From Desulfuromonas sp. (GTDB taxonomy: Bacteria > Desulfobacterota > Desulfuromonadia > Desulfuromonadales > UBA2294): a stretch of 64,000 bases of DNA. A model generated the notes under the pieces. It saw only the letters and a list, made by a program, of their open reading frames with translations. It was not told the DNA's origin and searched no databases. The position numbers and the translations under genes are program-made. The stretch lies in contig PKUH01000091.1 in the NCBI GenBank assembly GCA_002869615.1, forward strand, positions 1-64,000, given 5' to 3'. Positions 16,676 to 23,992 of the stretch are shown one piece after another (position 1 is the stretch's first letter; every line of letters begins with the position of its first letter).

Positions 16676-17124
16676 TAATTGTCTTTCGGGGTTGTCGTCG
16701 TCAGCGTCACCGGCTTGTAGGCATTCGCCAGCTCCTGTAACAGCGGTGTGATATCGCCGCCATCATCGCATATCATCTCGACCATCCGGCCGACCCGGTT
16801 GTGAAAAAGATCGGCGTAGGCGATATCGTCTGCTCTCTCCAAACCGGAAAAAGTCGCCTCGACGATTCGGGTCACATCTGCACCAAGCTTGAATTTCCCG
16901 ACCTGCATCCGGGCCAGGTAGTGCCCGGTGCTGGGCTCCATTCCGACCGCAACGGCCACCTCATAGATGGTCGCGTAACTCAGAAGCCCGTAATAAACAA
17001 TTTTCTGCGGCGGGTCGTCCTCGACCACAGCGGGATAGATAATCTCGTCACCGATCCGCTGCCAGCACTTCTTGAACAGCGGCGTCAGCTTCTTTTTACG
17101 TTTGAAAATATCGAGCAGGATCAT
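16675..17124 (-). CDS. Uncharacterised 149-residue cytoplasmic protein
   Basis: No family recognised. The N-terminus is basic (FKRKKKLTPLFKKCWQRIG), followed by a mixed alpha/beta region with YYGLLSYATIYEVAVAVGME, FKLGADVTRIVEATFSGLERADDIAYADLF and MICDDGGDITPLLQELANAY. There is no signal peptide or membrane segment. The ATG at 17124 begins one base after the stop of a 57-residue membrane protein, and its own stop overlaps the start of the next small membrane protein. This sandwiching between two tiny membrane proteins points to a common complex or job. A longer frame upstream exists but would overlap the upstream gene and has no ribosome-binding site. Confidence 0.75.
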   Translation of the reverse strand: MILLDIFKRKKKLTPLFKKCWQRIGDEIIYPAVVEDDPPQKIVYYGLLSYATIYEVAVAVGMEPSTGHYLARMQVGKFKLGADVTRIVEATFSGLERADDIAYADLFHNRVGRMVEMICDDGGDITPLLQELANAYKPVTLTTTTPKDN

Positions 17125-17125
17125 T

Positions 17126-17299
17126 TCAGTCGTAATCGGTTTCCGGGCCGGGAGCAGACTTCTTGATACCGATGGCGAGCAGAGCAAAGGGGCCGATCAG
17201 CAGGCCGATAACAGCCCAGAGGTAAGGATTGAAGTTCTTGCTTTTGGCAAGCGAGAATGAAGCACAGCCGAACAGTATCCAGGCAATAAAAAATTCCAT
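17126..17299 (-). CDS. Small membrane protein of 57 residues
   Basis: Short gene with GGAGAT upstream of ATG 17299 and a stop one base before the next start. The protein opens with a membrane segment (FFIAWILFGCASFSLA), then KNFNPYLWAVIGLLIGPFALLAIG, another membrane segment, and ends in an acidic tail. Such PLWA-and-G/P-rich tiny membrane proteins are common and uncharacterised. Evidence for translation is tight coupling, the ribosome-binding site and codon usage like its neighbours. It is easily missed by minimum-length filters. Confidence 0.7.
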   Translation of the reverse strand: MEFFIAWILFGCASFSLAKSKNFNPYLWAVIGLLIGPFALLAIGIKKSAPGPETDYD

Positions 17300-17417
17300 T
17301 GGATCTCCGATCTGATTCCGGGAGCGTTAATGACAACTCCGCATGGCGAATAAACAAGAATAGAATACAGGGACGAGGGAAAATCTCAAAGATCTATTTT
17401 CAGACCGGGAGATCCGG

Positions 17418-18440
17418 TCAGACGCGGTTTATGAAATAATCTTCAAATGCCGAGATAACCGTTGCAACATCTGCAACCGTAATATTAATGTGGGTCACCA
17501 GCCGGAGCCGGTCGTAGCCACCGACCAGAATCCCCCGCTGCTTAAGAAATGTGGCCAGATCGGCCTGCATATCCTGACCACAGTCAATAAAGACCATGTT
17601 GCTCTGGCCGGAGGCCGGATCAATCCTGAGCTGATCAATCCGGCCGAGACCAGCGGCAAGGTGCTGCGCTTTTTCATGATCGTCGGCCAATCGAGCAAAC
17701 TGATTTTCAAGGGCGAACAGCCCGGCCGCCGCCAGGATTCCGGCCTGACGCATTCCACCCCCACAGACTTTGCGCCAGCGATGCGCCTCACAGATAAAAT
17801 CCCCGGAACCGACCAGGACCGAACCGACCGGCGCGCCAAGCCCCTTTGACAGGCAGATCGATACCGTATCGTAATGCCGACAAATATCCTCCAGAGAGGC
17901 CATCTGCGCCACCGCCGCATTGGCAACGCGGGCCCCGTCAAGATGCAGGGCAAGTTTATGCTCATTGCAAAAGGCTGCCGCCCGGGCCTGGTAATCGAGA
18001 GGCAGAACCTTACCGGCCTGGCTGTTCTCGAGGCAGAGCAGGGACGTTCTGGCAAAATGGCTGTCGTTCGGTTTGATTGCCGATTTTACCTGGTGCAGAT
18101 CAAGAGAACCATCCGCTTCGAAATCGAGCGGTTGCGGCTGAATACTGCCGAGAACGGCAGCACCACCGCCCTCGTATTTATAGGTATGCGCCTGCTGGCC
18201 AACGATATACTCATCCCCGCGCTGACAGTGACTGAGCAGGGCGATCAGGTTGCTCATTGTGCCGCTCGGCACAAACAGGCCGGCCGCTTTCCCCGCCATT
18301 TCCGCCGCTACCTTCTGCAGCCGGTTGACCGTCGGATCTTCGCCATAGACATCATCGCCGACATCGGCCTGCGCCATCACCGCGCGCATCGCCGCGGTTG
18401 GCCTGGTCACCGTATCACTGCGCAGGTCAATTATCTTCAT
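17418..18440 (-). CDS. ltaE: Low-specificity L-threonine aldolase
   Basis: PLP-dependent enzyme of 340 residues, normal for the family. Hallmarks: start IIDLRSDTVTRPTAAMR, DVGDDVYGEDPTVN, LFVPSGTMSNLIALL, LHLDGARVANAAV and SICLSKGLGAPVGS, where the Lys forms the PLP Schiff base. It cleaves L-threonine and L-allo-threonine to glycine and acetaldehyde. It is followed (upstream by 12 bases) by the DUF423 gene on the same strand, so an operon is likely. In this organism it provides a glycine source besides serine hydroxymethyltransferase. Confidence 0.95.
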   Translation of the reverse strand: MKIIDLRSDTVTRPTAAMRAVMAQADVGDDVYGEDPTVNRLQKVAAEMAGKAAGLFVPSGTMSNLIALLSHCQRGDEYIVGQQAHTYKYEGGGAAVLGSIQPQPLDFEADGSLDLHQVKSAIKPNDSHFARTSLLCLENSQAGKVLPLDYQARAAAFCNEHKLALHLDGARVANAAVAQMASLEDICRHYDTVSICLSKGLGAPVGSVLVGSGDFICEAHRWRKVCGGGMRQAGILAAAGLFALENQFARLADDHEKAQHLAAGLGRIDQLRIDPASGQSNMVFIDCGQDMQADLATFLKQRGILVGGYDRLRLVTHINITVADVATVISAFEDYFINRV

Positions 18441-18452
18441 CCAGCTAACATC

Positions 18453-18827
18453 CTAGGAGGCTTTCTGCCAGATAGCGGCAGCAAGCAGGGCCCAGCCGAC
18501 GAGAAAGGCAATTCCGCCGAGCGGTGTGATCATTCCGAGGGCGCGGACATTCGACAAGACGAGCAGGTAAAGAGAACCGGAAAAAAGTAGAGTGCCGACA
18601 ATGATGAACCATCCCGAGACCCGGATCAGGGCAACATCAGGCAGCATCTGGCAGAGAATGCCGATCAGCAGCAACCCGAGAGCATGAATCAAATGATAGT
18701 GGACACCGGTGTTCCAGGTTGCCAGCATTTCCGGTGACACCCGTGCTTTCAGGCCATGCGCGCCAAACGCTCCCAGCGCGACCCCGAAAAAAGCGCTGAG
18801 ACTACCGAATACGACAAAAAACTTCAT
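18453..18827 (-). CDS. DUF423 membrane protein
   Basis: A 124-residue protein with four transmembrane helices. The N-terminal SLSAFFGVALGAFGAHGLKARV and TWNTGVHYHLIHALGLLLIG, plus SGSLYLLVLSNVRALGMITPLGG, are diagnostic of DUF423 (YwdK/YgdD-like). Function unknown; found widely in bacteria. GGGAGGG lies before ATG 18827, and the stop is 12 bases ahead of ltaE. Confidence 0.9.
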   Translation of the reverse strand: MKFFVVFGSLSAFFGVALGAFGAHGLKARVSPEMLATWNTGVHYHLIHALGLLLIGILCQMLPDVALIRVSGWFIIVGTLLFSGSLYLLVLSNVRALGMITPLGGIAFLVGWALLAAAIWQKAS

Positions 18828-18855
18828 GATCCCTCCCGTTCAGTCGAGGCTGCAA

Positions 18856-19284
18856 TCAATCATTTGCATCGGCCAGCTTGCTTTTCTCGACAACCGACTT
18901 GAGCCAGGCAATCTCTTCCGGCACAAACTGCTTGGCATAATCGGTCCCGACATTAATCGCCAGGTGAAGATCCTTGGTTGCCATGGCAACCGCGACGTAA
19001 CCGGGAAGAGTGACACACTTGACACCCTCTTCCGCCCAGTCAACCACCCGATCCTCATGATCAAAAAGCATCATGAAATTATTGCCCTCCGCCTCCATGA
19101 TCAGGGGCAGCGCTTTTTCGGGGTCTTCAACTTCGCCCTCCCCCTTGTTGATATCTCCGCTCTCCTGATCAAAGGTCGGGACATAAAAACTTGTCTGGAG
19201 AAACAGGCTGTAAAAATGGTTTCGATTGTCAACATTTTCGGGGTCTTCGTGCAGCGTTTTGAGCGCCTTGTCCAACGGGGTCAT
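18856..19284 (-). CDS. SseB N-terminal domain protein
   Basis: A 142-residue cytoplasmic acidic protein. The core NFYSLFLQTSFYVPTF-like opening, the block LPLIMEAEGNNFMMLFDHEDRVVDWA and the TLPGYVAVAM strand are typical of the SseB/YaiE-like enhanced-serine-sensitivity domain. These small proteins are of unknown molecular function. GGAGG lies directly upstream of ATG 19284. It is not obviously linked to the DUF423-ltaE genes, with 28 bases in between, though the same strand allows co-transcription. Confidence 0.75.
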   Translation of the reverse strand: MTPLDKALKTLHEDPENVDNRNHFYSLFLQTSFYVPTFDQESGDINKGEGEVEDPEKALPLIMEAEGNNFMMLFDHEDRVVDWAEEGVKCVTLPGYVAVAMATKDLHLAINVGTDYAKQFVPEEIAWLKSVVEKSKLADAND

Positions 19285-19376
19285 GAATCCTCCTCTTGGT
19301 TCCTGAAAAATTTTCTCATCGTAACAGATTGCATCGATAAAGTTAACGTCCGGGAGGAATTTTCCGATTTCTTCGG

Positions 19377-19562
19377 TATAATACTAGTAAGCAACGTTGC
19401 CGTTTACGTTAACTCTCAACAAGGAGGTCATTTATCGAAACAGATTCTGATCAGTTGAGTAGTTGGATGACACGCCGGTGGTCATTGAGGACCGGCCAGA
19501 CCCCGTGACAGGGACAATACCTATAATAAAAGAAGGCCCGCGCAGTCTGTGGCGGGCCTTTC
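19377..19562 (+). ncRNA. Candidate small RNA (promoter-like -10 box to terminator)
   Basis: A consensus TATAAT at 19377-19382 is followed about 150 bases later by a strong terminator at 19533-19562. There is no convincing open reading frame between them. A purine run AAGGAGG at 19421-19427 is a free Shine-Dalgarno-like segment but is not followed by a normal start codon. The element CCGGT...ACCGG forms an internal hairpin. A TTGACA-like -35 box was not found, so transcription is uncertain. Confidence 0.3.
19533..19560. terminator. Rho-independent terminator AAGGCCCGC/GCGGGCCTT
   Basis: A 9-base stem (19533-19541 with 19552-19560) and 10-base loop, followed by TTTC on the plus strand. On the minus strand it lies downstream of the Cys-rich gene at 19576-19752. 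It may serve that gene, or the candidate plus-strand RNA that starts near 19390. Confidence 0.8.
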
Positions 19563-19575
19563 ACTGTGGATAGCA

Positions 19576-19752
19576 CTATTTCTTTTGCTCAGGCTTGCTG
19601 TTGATTGCCTCGTATAATTCGATCTGCTCACGGAATGACAACTTCTCATGACAGGCCGTCTTCAGACACAGGCGGCAACGAGTGTCAGCGCACCAGAGAC
19701 AATCAACACAATCCCTGCAGGGATGCTTCTTTTTCGGCAGGCACTTTTCCAT
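19576..19752 (-). CDS. 58-residue cysteine-rich protein, probable metal- or cluster-binding
   Basis: A short basic protein with eight cysteines at positions 4, 12, 15, 18, 21, 26, 29 and 34. The core is CRDCVDCLWCADTRCRLC, a run of four cysteines spaced C-X2-C-X2-C-X2-C followed by a second C-X2-C. The arrangement suggests zinc or iron-sulfur coordination; function is unknown. The remaining C-terminus (SFREQIELYEAI) is probably helical. ATG 19752 fits the frame, but only a weak AGGAT ribosome-binding site lies upstream. Terminators bound it on both sides, so it appears to be a monocistronic unit. It is too short for most gene-length cut-offs. Confidence 0.7.
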   Translation of the reverse strand: MEKCLPKKKHPCRDCVDCLWCADTRCRLCLKTACHEKLSFREQIELYEAINSKPEQKK

Positions 19753-19792
19753 GATCCTAGTATACAGGATACGTCAATCGCCCGGCGAAATA

Positions 19793-19826
19793 AAAAAGAG
19801 CCCGGCGTTTTGGCGCCGGGCTCTTT
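19793..19826 (-). terminator. Terminator of the cold shock gene
   Basis: AAAAAGAGCCCGGCG pairs with CGCCGGGCTCTTTT around a short loop. It lies about 30 bases past the stop of the Csp gene (19857) and ends in a U-run on the minus strand. The stem is long and GC-rich. Confidence 0.88.
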
Positions 19827-19856
19827 TCGTACTCATTTTATGGTTTCAGCAATAAA

Positions 19857-20057
19857 TTACTGCTTCACCACGTTGGCAGCCTGCGGACCTTTCGGACCGT
19901 CAGTCACGTCGAAAGTGACGCGCTCGCCTTCGGAGAGGGACTTGAATCCGTCACCCTGGATAGCGGAGAAGTTAACGAATACGTCCGGACCGCTGTCCTG
20001 CTCGATGAAACCGAAACCCTTGCTGTCATTGAACCACTTGATTGTACCTTCAGCCAT
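19857..20057 (-). CDS. Cold shock domain protein (CspA family)
   Basis: A 66-residue single OB-fold protein. [13 protein letters not shown] and [10 protein letters not shown] carry the RNP1 and RNP2 nucleic-acid-binding motifs (RNP2 here VFVNF). Residue 29 is Asn where His is usual in many homologues, a common variant. It binds single-stranded RNA/DNA as an RNA chaperone; a role in cold adaptation or general stress is typical. AAGGATT lies before ATG 20057. The leader is long and contains a 6-base hairpin next to the ribosome-binding site (20074-20089) and a terminator-like hairpin at 20123-20164. Confidence 0.95.
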   Translation of the reverse strand: MAEGTIKWFNDSKGFGFIEQDSGPDVFVNFSAIQGDGFKSLSEGERVTFDVTDGPKGPQAANVVKQ

Positions 20058-20122
20058 TTTCTTAATCCTTTTTTGTCTCTACAGAGACATTTTCTTTTTG
20101 TGCAATCTTCAAATATTCAAAT

Positions 20123-20164
20123 AAAAAAGCTGTGCAAACTTCTTGTCTGCGCAGCCTGTTTTTT
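20123..20164 (-). promoter_or_regulatory. Terminator-like hairpin within the csp leader
   Basis: AAAAAAGCTGTGCA (20123-20136) pairs with TGCGCAGC (20148-20155) followed by TTTTTT, giving a GC-core hairpin with flanking A/U pairing. Read on the minus strand it ends in six U, 70-100 bases before the csp start, so it could attenuate csp transcription. It could instead terminate an RNA made from further upstream. Confidence 0.4.
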
Positions 20165-20290
20165 AATGACACATTGTCTAAAAACGAAACATTTGAACAC
20201 TGACACAAGTTGTTAAGTCAGCACTCTAACACGAAACACTCCATAGAAAGCAAGAAAAATATTGATTCTACGAAAGTTTTTCTAAACACC

Positions 20291-20314
20291 AGGCCGCTTC
20301 TTGATAAGCGGCCT
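20291..20314 (-). terminator. Hairpin after the rhodanese gene
   Basis: AGGCCGCTT (20291-20299) pairs with AAGCGGCCT (20306-20314) around CTTGAT. It lies just below the rhodanese stop (20323, minus), so it probably ends the ZIP-rhodanese operon. The U-run is weak. Confidence 0.6.
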
Positions 20315-20322
20315 TTGGAAGG

Positions 20323-20721
20323 CTACCTCTTTTCGACTTCTTCAACCGCCCCGCCGGCCCTGGTCCAGCTATCGAAGCCACCATCGATGTGACAGACATT
20401 CTTCAACCCCATCTGCCGTGAAACCTGGGCGGCCAGAGCCGAACGCCAGCCAAGGTTGCAGTAGAAAATGAATTTTTTATCTTCGGTGAAAAGGGGCTTA
20501 TGGTAGGGGCTCTCCGGATCGATCCAGAATTCGAGCATGCCGCGCGGCACATGCCTGGCCCCCGCTATCTTGCCATCGTGCCAGAGCTCGCGAACATCAC
20601 GCAGATCAATGAAGAGGACATCATCCGATCCGTGCAGAGCCAGAGCTTGCTCGATAGAGAGCGTTTCAACCTCCGCCTCGGCTGCCGCCACCAGATCCTT
20701 GTAACCCTTTTTCAGTTTCAT
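20323..20721 (-). CDS. Rhodanese-like domain protein
   Basis: A 132-residue single-domain rhodanese. Strand FIDLRDVRELWHDGKIAGARHVPRG, active-site loop YCNLGWRSALAA with the catalytic Cys, and HIDGGFDSW close the fold. Such proteins shuttle sulfane sulfur or act in phosphate or persulfide chemistry. It lies 10 bases after the ZIP-transporter stop, probably in one operon; a role in metal or sulfur stress is an inference. ATG 20721 has GGAGATAC upstream. A longer in-frame start exists at 20751 but would overlap the upstream gene. Confidence 0.88.
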   Translation of the reverse strand: MKLKKGYKDLVAAAEAEVETLSIEQALALHGSDDVLFIDLRDVRELWHDGKIAGARHVPRGMLEFWIDPESPYHKPLFTEDKKFIFYCNLGWRSALAAQVSRQMGLKNVCHIDGGFDSWTRAGGAVEEVEKR

Positions 20722-20731
20722 AGTATCTCCC

Positions 20732-21547
20732 CTATCCCAGGGCCACATCAAGCAGCATCATAACTGAGAAACCGACCATCGTCGACATCGTCACAAAATC
20801 AATATTTGCCTGTATCCGTTGCGACTCAGGAATCAACTCCTCAACGACAACAAAAATCATCGCTCCGGCGGCAAAACAGAGGGCATAGGGCAGGATCGGC
20901 TGCATAACGAGAACAAACATGGCGCCGATGACTCCGGCAATCGGCTCGACAATGCCGGAGGCCTGGCCGAGCATGAAACTTTTGCCGCGGCCCATACCTT
21001 CCCGCCGCAGCGGCATCGACACGGCTGATCCTTCCGGAAAGTTCTGAATACCGATGCCGATCGCCAGGGCAATAGCAGCACCGATTGTGGCTGAAGGGAG
21101 TCCGGCAGCAACTGCCCCGAAGGCGACACCGACGGCCAGACCTTCCGGAAAATTGTGCAGGGTGATCGCCAGAACCAAAAGAGTGCTCCGTTGCCAGGAG
21201 GTCTTGACCCCTTCCTTCTGATCAATTTTCAGGCCCGGATGCAGATGTGGCAGGAAGATATCAATGAGGCGCATAAAAATCCCCCCCGCCATAAACCCAA
21301 TCACAGCAGTTAACCATGGGATCTGCCCCATCTGTTCAGCCATCTCGATCCCGGGATTGAGCAAAGACCAGAAACTTGCAGCGATCATCACGCCGGCAGC
21401 AAAGCCAAGCGTTGCGTCGAGATACTTCGGCTTCAAATCTTTTTTCAGGAAAACCAGAGCAGCCCCGGCGGCGGTCATCCCCCAGGTGAACAGAGTTGCC
21501 AACAACGCCTGGACAACCGGATGTAATTCCAGAAAAGCATCCCACAT
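20732..21547 (-). CDS. ZIP-family divalent metal transporter
   Basis: A 271-residue inner-membrane protein with eight helices. The ZIP signature [15 protein letters not shown] in helix 4 and [13 protein letters not shown] in helix 5 supply the conserved metal-binding His, Asn, Pro and Glu residues. [14 protein letters not shown] is the variable histidine loop. It most likely imports zinc, manganese or iron; the exact metal is unknown. It precedes the rhodanese gene by 10 bases. GGAGG lies 10 bases before ATG 21547. Together with ZnuABC (51.8-54.4 kb) it suggests redundant zinc uptake. Confidence 0.93.
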   Translation of the reverse strand: MWDAFLELHPVVQALLATLFTWGMTAAGAALVFLKKDLKPKYLDATLGFAAGVMIAASFWSLLNPGIEMAEQMGQIPWLTAVIGFMAGGIFMRLIDIFLPHLHPGLKIDQKEGVKTSWQRSTLLVLAITLHNFPEGLAVGVAFGAVAAGLPSATIGAAIALAIGIGIQNFPEGSAVSMPLRREGMGRGKSFMLGQASGIVEPIAGVIGAMFVLVMQPILPYALCFAAGAMIFVVVEELIPESQRIQANIDFVTMSTMVGFSVMMLLDVALG

Positions 21548-21762
21548 TAGAAAGGTCCTCCACTGAGAATGGCCGGTTCAAAAAAGTCCGGGCCAGTATA
21601 GCAAAAACGGTCAGAATGACCCACAGGAAATGATTCTTGTCTCCGTCAAATATTGTTGGGCAATCGGATCCAGGCTTTCAATAAGTCGTCGGCAAGTCCA
21701 TGGATAACATAACAGCGCTTTTGTCAGTATAGTTGGCCCTCAACGAAACTCAAATATATCTT

Positions 21763-21772
21763 GGGGGGGGGG
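21763..21772. repeat. Run of ten G
   Basis: A homopolymer of ten G on the plus strand, 8 bases beyond the yheU stop. Homopolymers of this length are prone to slipped-strand changes, so the exact length may vary or be misread. It is not inside a coding region. In a rho-independent sense it is C-rich on the minus strand, in the 3' UTR of yheU. Confidence 0.6.
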
Positions 21773-21779
21773 CGACAGG

Positions 21780-22034
21780 TTAGAGGCAGGGTACAATATT
21801 CGCCGTCTCTGATTCCAGGTCAAAGACAACTTTAACCTGGTTGTTTTTAAGTTGCGTGAGAACCTGAGCAATCTTATCGTCGAGAGCGCCACCGGGATCC
21901 CCCCAATCCGCACCATCTCTGGTCACAAACTCCTTGATCATATTCCGCAGCGTTTCCGGAGCAATCTGATCGTAAGGGACATCGACCCCTTTTTCGAGAT
22001 GAATCAAAACGGTCCCGGAGGATTTGTTATTCAC
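21780..22034 (-). CDS. yheU: YheU-family (UPF0270) small protein
   Basis: An 84-residue protein. The block VPYDQIAPETLRNMIKEFVTRDGADWGD and the C-terminal LNNNQVKVVFDLESETANIVP-like strand are the hallmarks of YheU, which in Escherichia coli is about 72 residues and of unknown function. Start codon GTG 22034 follows AAGGGAAG. Nothing in the sequence shows a role. Monocistronic as far as can be seen. Confidence 0.85.
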   Translation of the reverse strand: MNNKSSGTVLIHLEKGVDVPYDQIAPETLRNMIKEFVTRDGADWGDPGGALDDKIAQVLTQLKNNQVKVVFDLESETANIVPCL

Positions 22035-22143
22035 AAGACACTTCCCTTAATCTTCGGATCGGGGGTGCTTCTTATCTCTCATGCAATTTCAAGAATGGCA
22101 AAAGCATCATGGCAGACATGAATGATTTCCAGGTTCAGAACTA

Positions 22144-23049
22144 TCACCAAAGCGTTGGCATAACACCAAGTTTATTGAAGGTAACAGCATTTGTGCGCAG
22201 TTCGTTTGCTTGCTCTTCGAGTCCACGAGCCTCAAGGCGTGTGGCCATGAGCTCAAGTGTGGCTGACCCTTTTTCGTTTTCTCCCGAATTCATCTCAACA
22301 AGATAAAGCCGCCGCAAGTAGTTCAACTCCTTTTTCCAGTTTTCGAGGGCTCGATGACTGTCGGCCAACAACTTCAGGTCAAGGGCAATTTTATCGGCCC
22401 GCTTTAGCTGCTGGTCCATCTTTAACGCTTTTTCGAGAAAAGACACGCCGGCATCATGAATTGCTTGCACCTGATCGATCTTGCCGCGCAACCGATAAGC
22501 GTTGGCACGCTCCTGCAGATCAGCATCAGGCAGAGTATTCAAAGCCTGATCGACATGCTTGCGTGCCACTTCATAGTCTTGAGAAATAAAGTGAATTCTG
22601 GCAATGAGATTGTGCGCTGCTCCCCTCAGTGATGGATCCGCATTCAGGACCTCCCGGGCGGAGCGCTCTGCGCTGGCAAGATCCGTTGACGCCAACGCAA
22701 GCAGGGCCTGTTCATAGGCTATTTGCCCCTGGTGCGTGGTTACGGCAAGGCTATCTGCTTGCGAAAGGTAGAGCGCTGATTCCCGATAATTCCCGGAACG
22801 TCTTTCCAGCGAAGCGAGATTGATCAGTGTTGCGCTACTTCCGACGCGATGTTCAACAGCAGCAAACAGTTTATACGCTGCAACAAGGTTCATTCGGGCA
22901 GCTTCGAGTTCTCCCGATTGCAGTTGACGGGTACCACGCAGATGGACATCGAGTGCGGCTTGTTCATGCGGTGGGGTTTTAATCGCCTGTCCGCCAGCAC
23001 AACCGGCAAGAAACAAAATCAGGATGATGGAAGATATGCGATTAATCAT
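22144..23049 (-). CDS. Lipoprotein with TPR repeats, last gene of the Mce operon
   Basis: A 301-residue protein with a signal peptide and lipobox LILFLAGC at residues 10-17, so a membrane-anchored lipoprotein. The rest is helical and repeats A-helix patterns of tetratricopeptide type (LVAAYKLFAAVEHRVGSSA, ESALYLSQADSLAVTTHQGQ, ALLALASTDLASAERSAREV). Such repeats bind proteins. Its start overlaps the end of the Mce-domain gene by 8 bases, a strong sign of co-translation with the transport system. It could be the periplasmic or outer-membrane partner. The longer reading in another frame upstream is not a gene. Confidence 0.82.
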   Translation of the reverse strand: MINRISSIILILFLAGCAGGQAIKTPPHEQAALDVHLRGTRQLQSGELEAARMNLVAAYKLFAAVEHRVGSSATLINLASLERRSGNYRESALYLSQADSLAVTTHQGQIAYEQALLALASTDLASAERSAREVLNADPSLRGAAHNLIARIHFISQDYEVARKHVDQALNTLPDADLQERANAYRLRGKIDQVQAIHDAGVSFLEKALKMDQQLKRADKIALDLKLLADSHRALENWKKELNYLRRLYLVEMNSGENEKGSATLELMATRLEARGLEEQANELRTNAVTFNKLGVMPTLW

Positions 23050-23992
23050 GACTGTCACTCTTGAAAATCTGAGGTTCAGGTGCCGGTGCATCGGAACTGA
23101 ACAACCACATATTGTTGGCTGAATCAACCAACGTCCCTGCCCCGTCGATGGCCTTGTCGGCCCTCTCGACGATACCCGGCAAGCGGGGCACCACCTTGTC
23201 CGAGGCCGAGCGCAGATCAGTCGATATTTTCTCGAGATTACCGAGTGTCGTGTTGACCTTTTCAAGAATTTGCGGCACATCACCTTCGGCAGAACCGAGA
23301 ATGGTGTCGACCCGCTTCAAGGTTTGATCAAGGGAGTTGAACGTATGGTCGGCCTGCCTGAGGAGTGCCGCAATATCGGTGGACGTTGCATCCAGAAGAT
23401 TATCGACACGTCCACGCGTACCCCGGAGCTCCCCCGTCAGATTGTTGATGTTCTGCAAAGACTGCTTGAAGTCGCCAGCCGGATCATCAATGTATCCGAT
23501 AATATCCCTGACTTCGAGCAAAACAGGTTGAATTTTTTCAGCAATATCGCTGACATGTTGCTCGAGTGATTTCGAAGGTTCAAAGTGAATACGATCGCCA
23601 TCAATTAACTCCGGCGAGTTTTTGCTGCCGGCGGTCACTTCGAGAATGGCATCGCCCACCAGGCCTTCCGTACCCAACCTGGCAACTGAATCCTGACGAA
23701 TCCAGCGACTATATTCACGATCAATATCCATGCTGATATCGACCCTCGCATCATCGTTGAGGCGGATATCGTCTATTCTGCCGATACGAAAGCCTGACAA
23801 TTTCACCGGCATTCCGACCGAAAACCCCGTACCCCGGTCTACCGTAAACACCAGTTTATACCGACTTGTAAAAACGTCATTTTCAAAACCCAGGTAGATC
23901 AGAACAACAATTAACCCGATTAGAGACAGGGCAAGGAATACACCAACCTTCATTTCCAGGTTTTGAAAACGGCGATCGGACTCAGCGTACAT
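23042..23992 (-). CDS. mlaD: Mce/MlaD-domain protein of a lipid ABC transporter
   Basis: A 316-residue protein. One N-terminal membrane anchor (VGVFLALSLIGLIVVLIYL), then an Mce domain: DRGTGFSVGMPVKLSGFRIGRID is the characteristic first block, with GLVGDAILEVTAG later. It is followed by a helical region. Mce proteins form hexameric rings that move phospholipids across the periplasm. It is third in the operon permease, ATPase, Mce, lipoprotein. GGAGGG lies before ATG 23992. The start overlaps the end of the ATPase-like gene by 11 bases. Usual MlaD is about 180 residues; this one has an extra C-terminal extension. Confidence 0.92.
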   Translation of the reverse strand: MYAESDRRFQNLEMKVGVFLALSLIGLIVVLIYLGFENDVFTSRYKLVFTVDRGTGFSVGMPVKLSGFRIGRIDDIRLNDDARVDISMDIDREYSRWIRQDSVARLGTEGLVGDAILEVTAGSKNSPELIDGDRIHFEPSKSLEQHVSDIAEKIQPVLLEVRDIIGYIDDPAGDFKQSLQNINNLTGELRGTRGRVDNLLDATSTDIAALLRQADHTFNSLDQTLKRVDTILGSAEGDVPQILEKVNTTLGNLEKISTDLRSASDKVVPRLPGIVERADKAIDGAGTLVDSANNMWLFSSDAPAPEPQIFKSDSHD

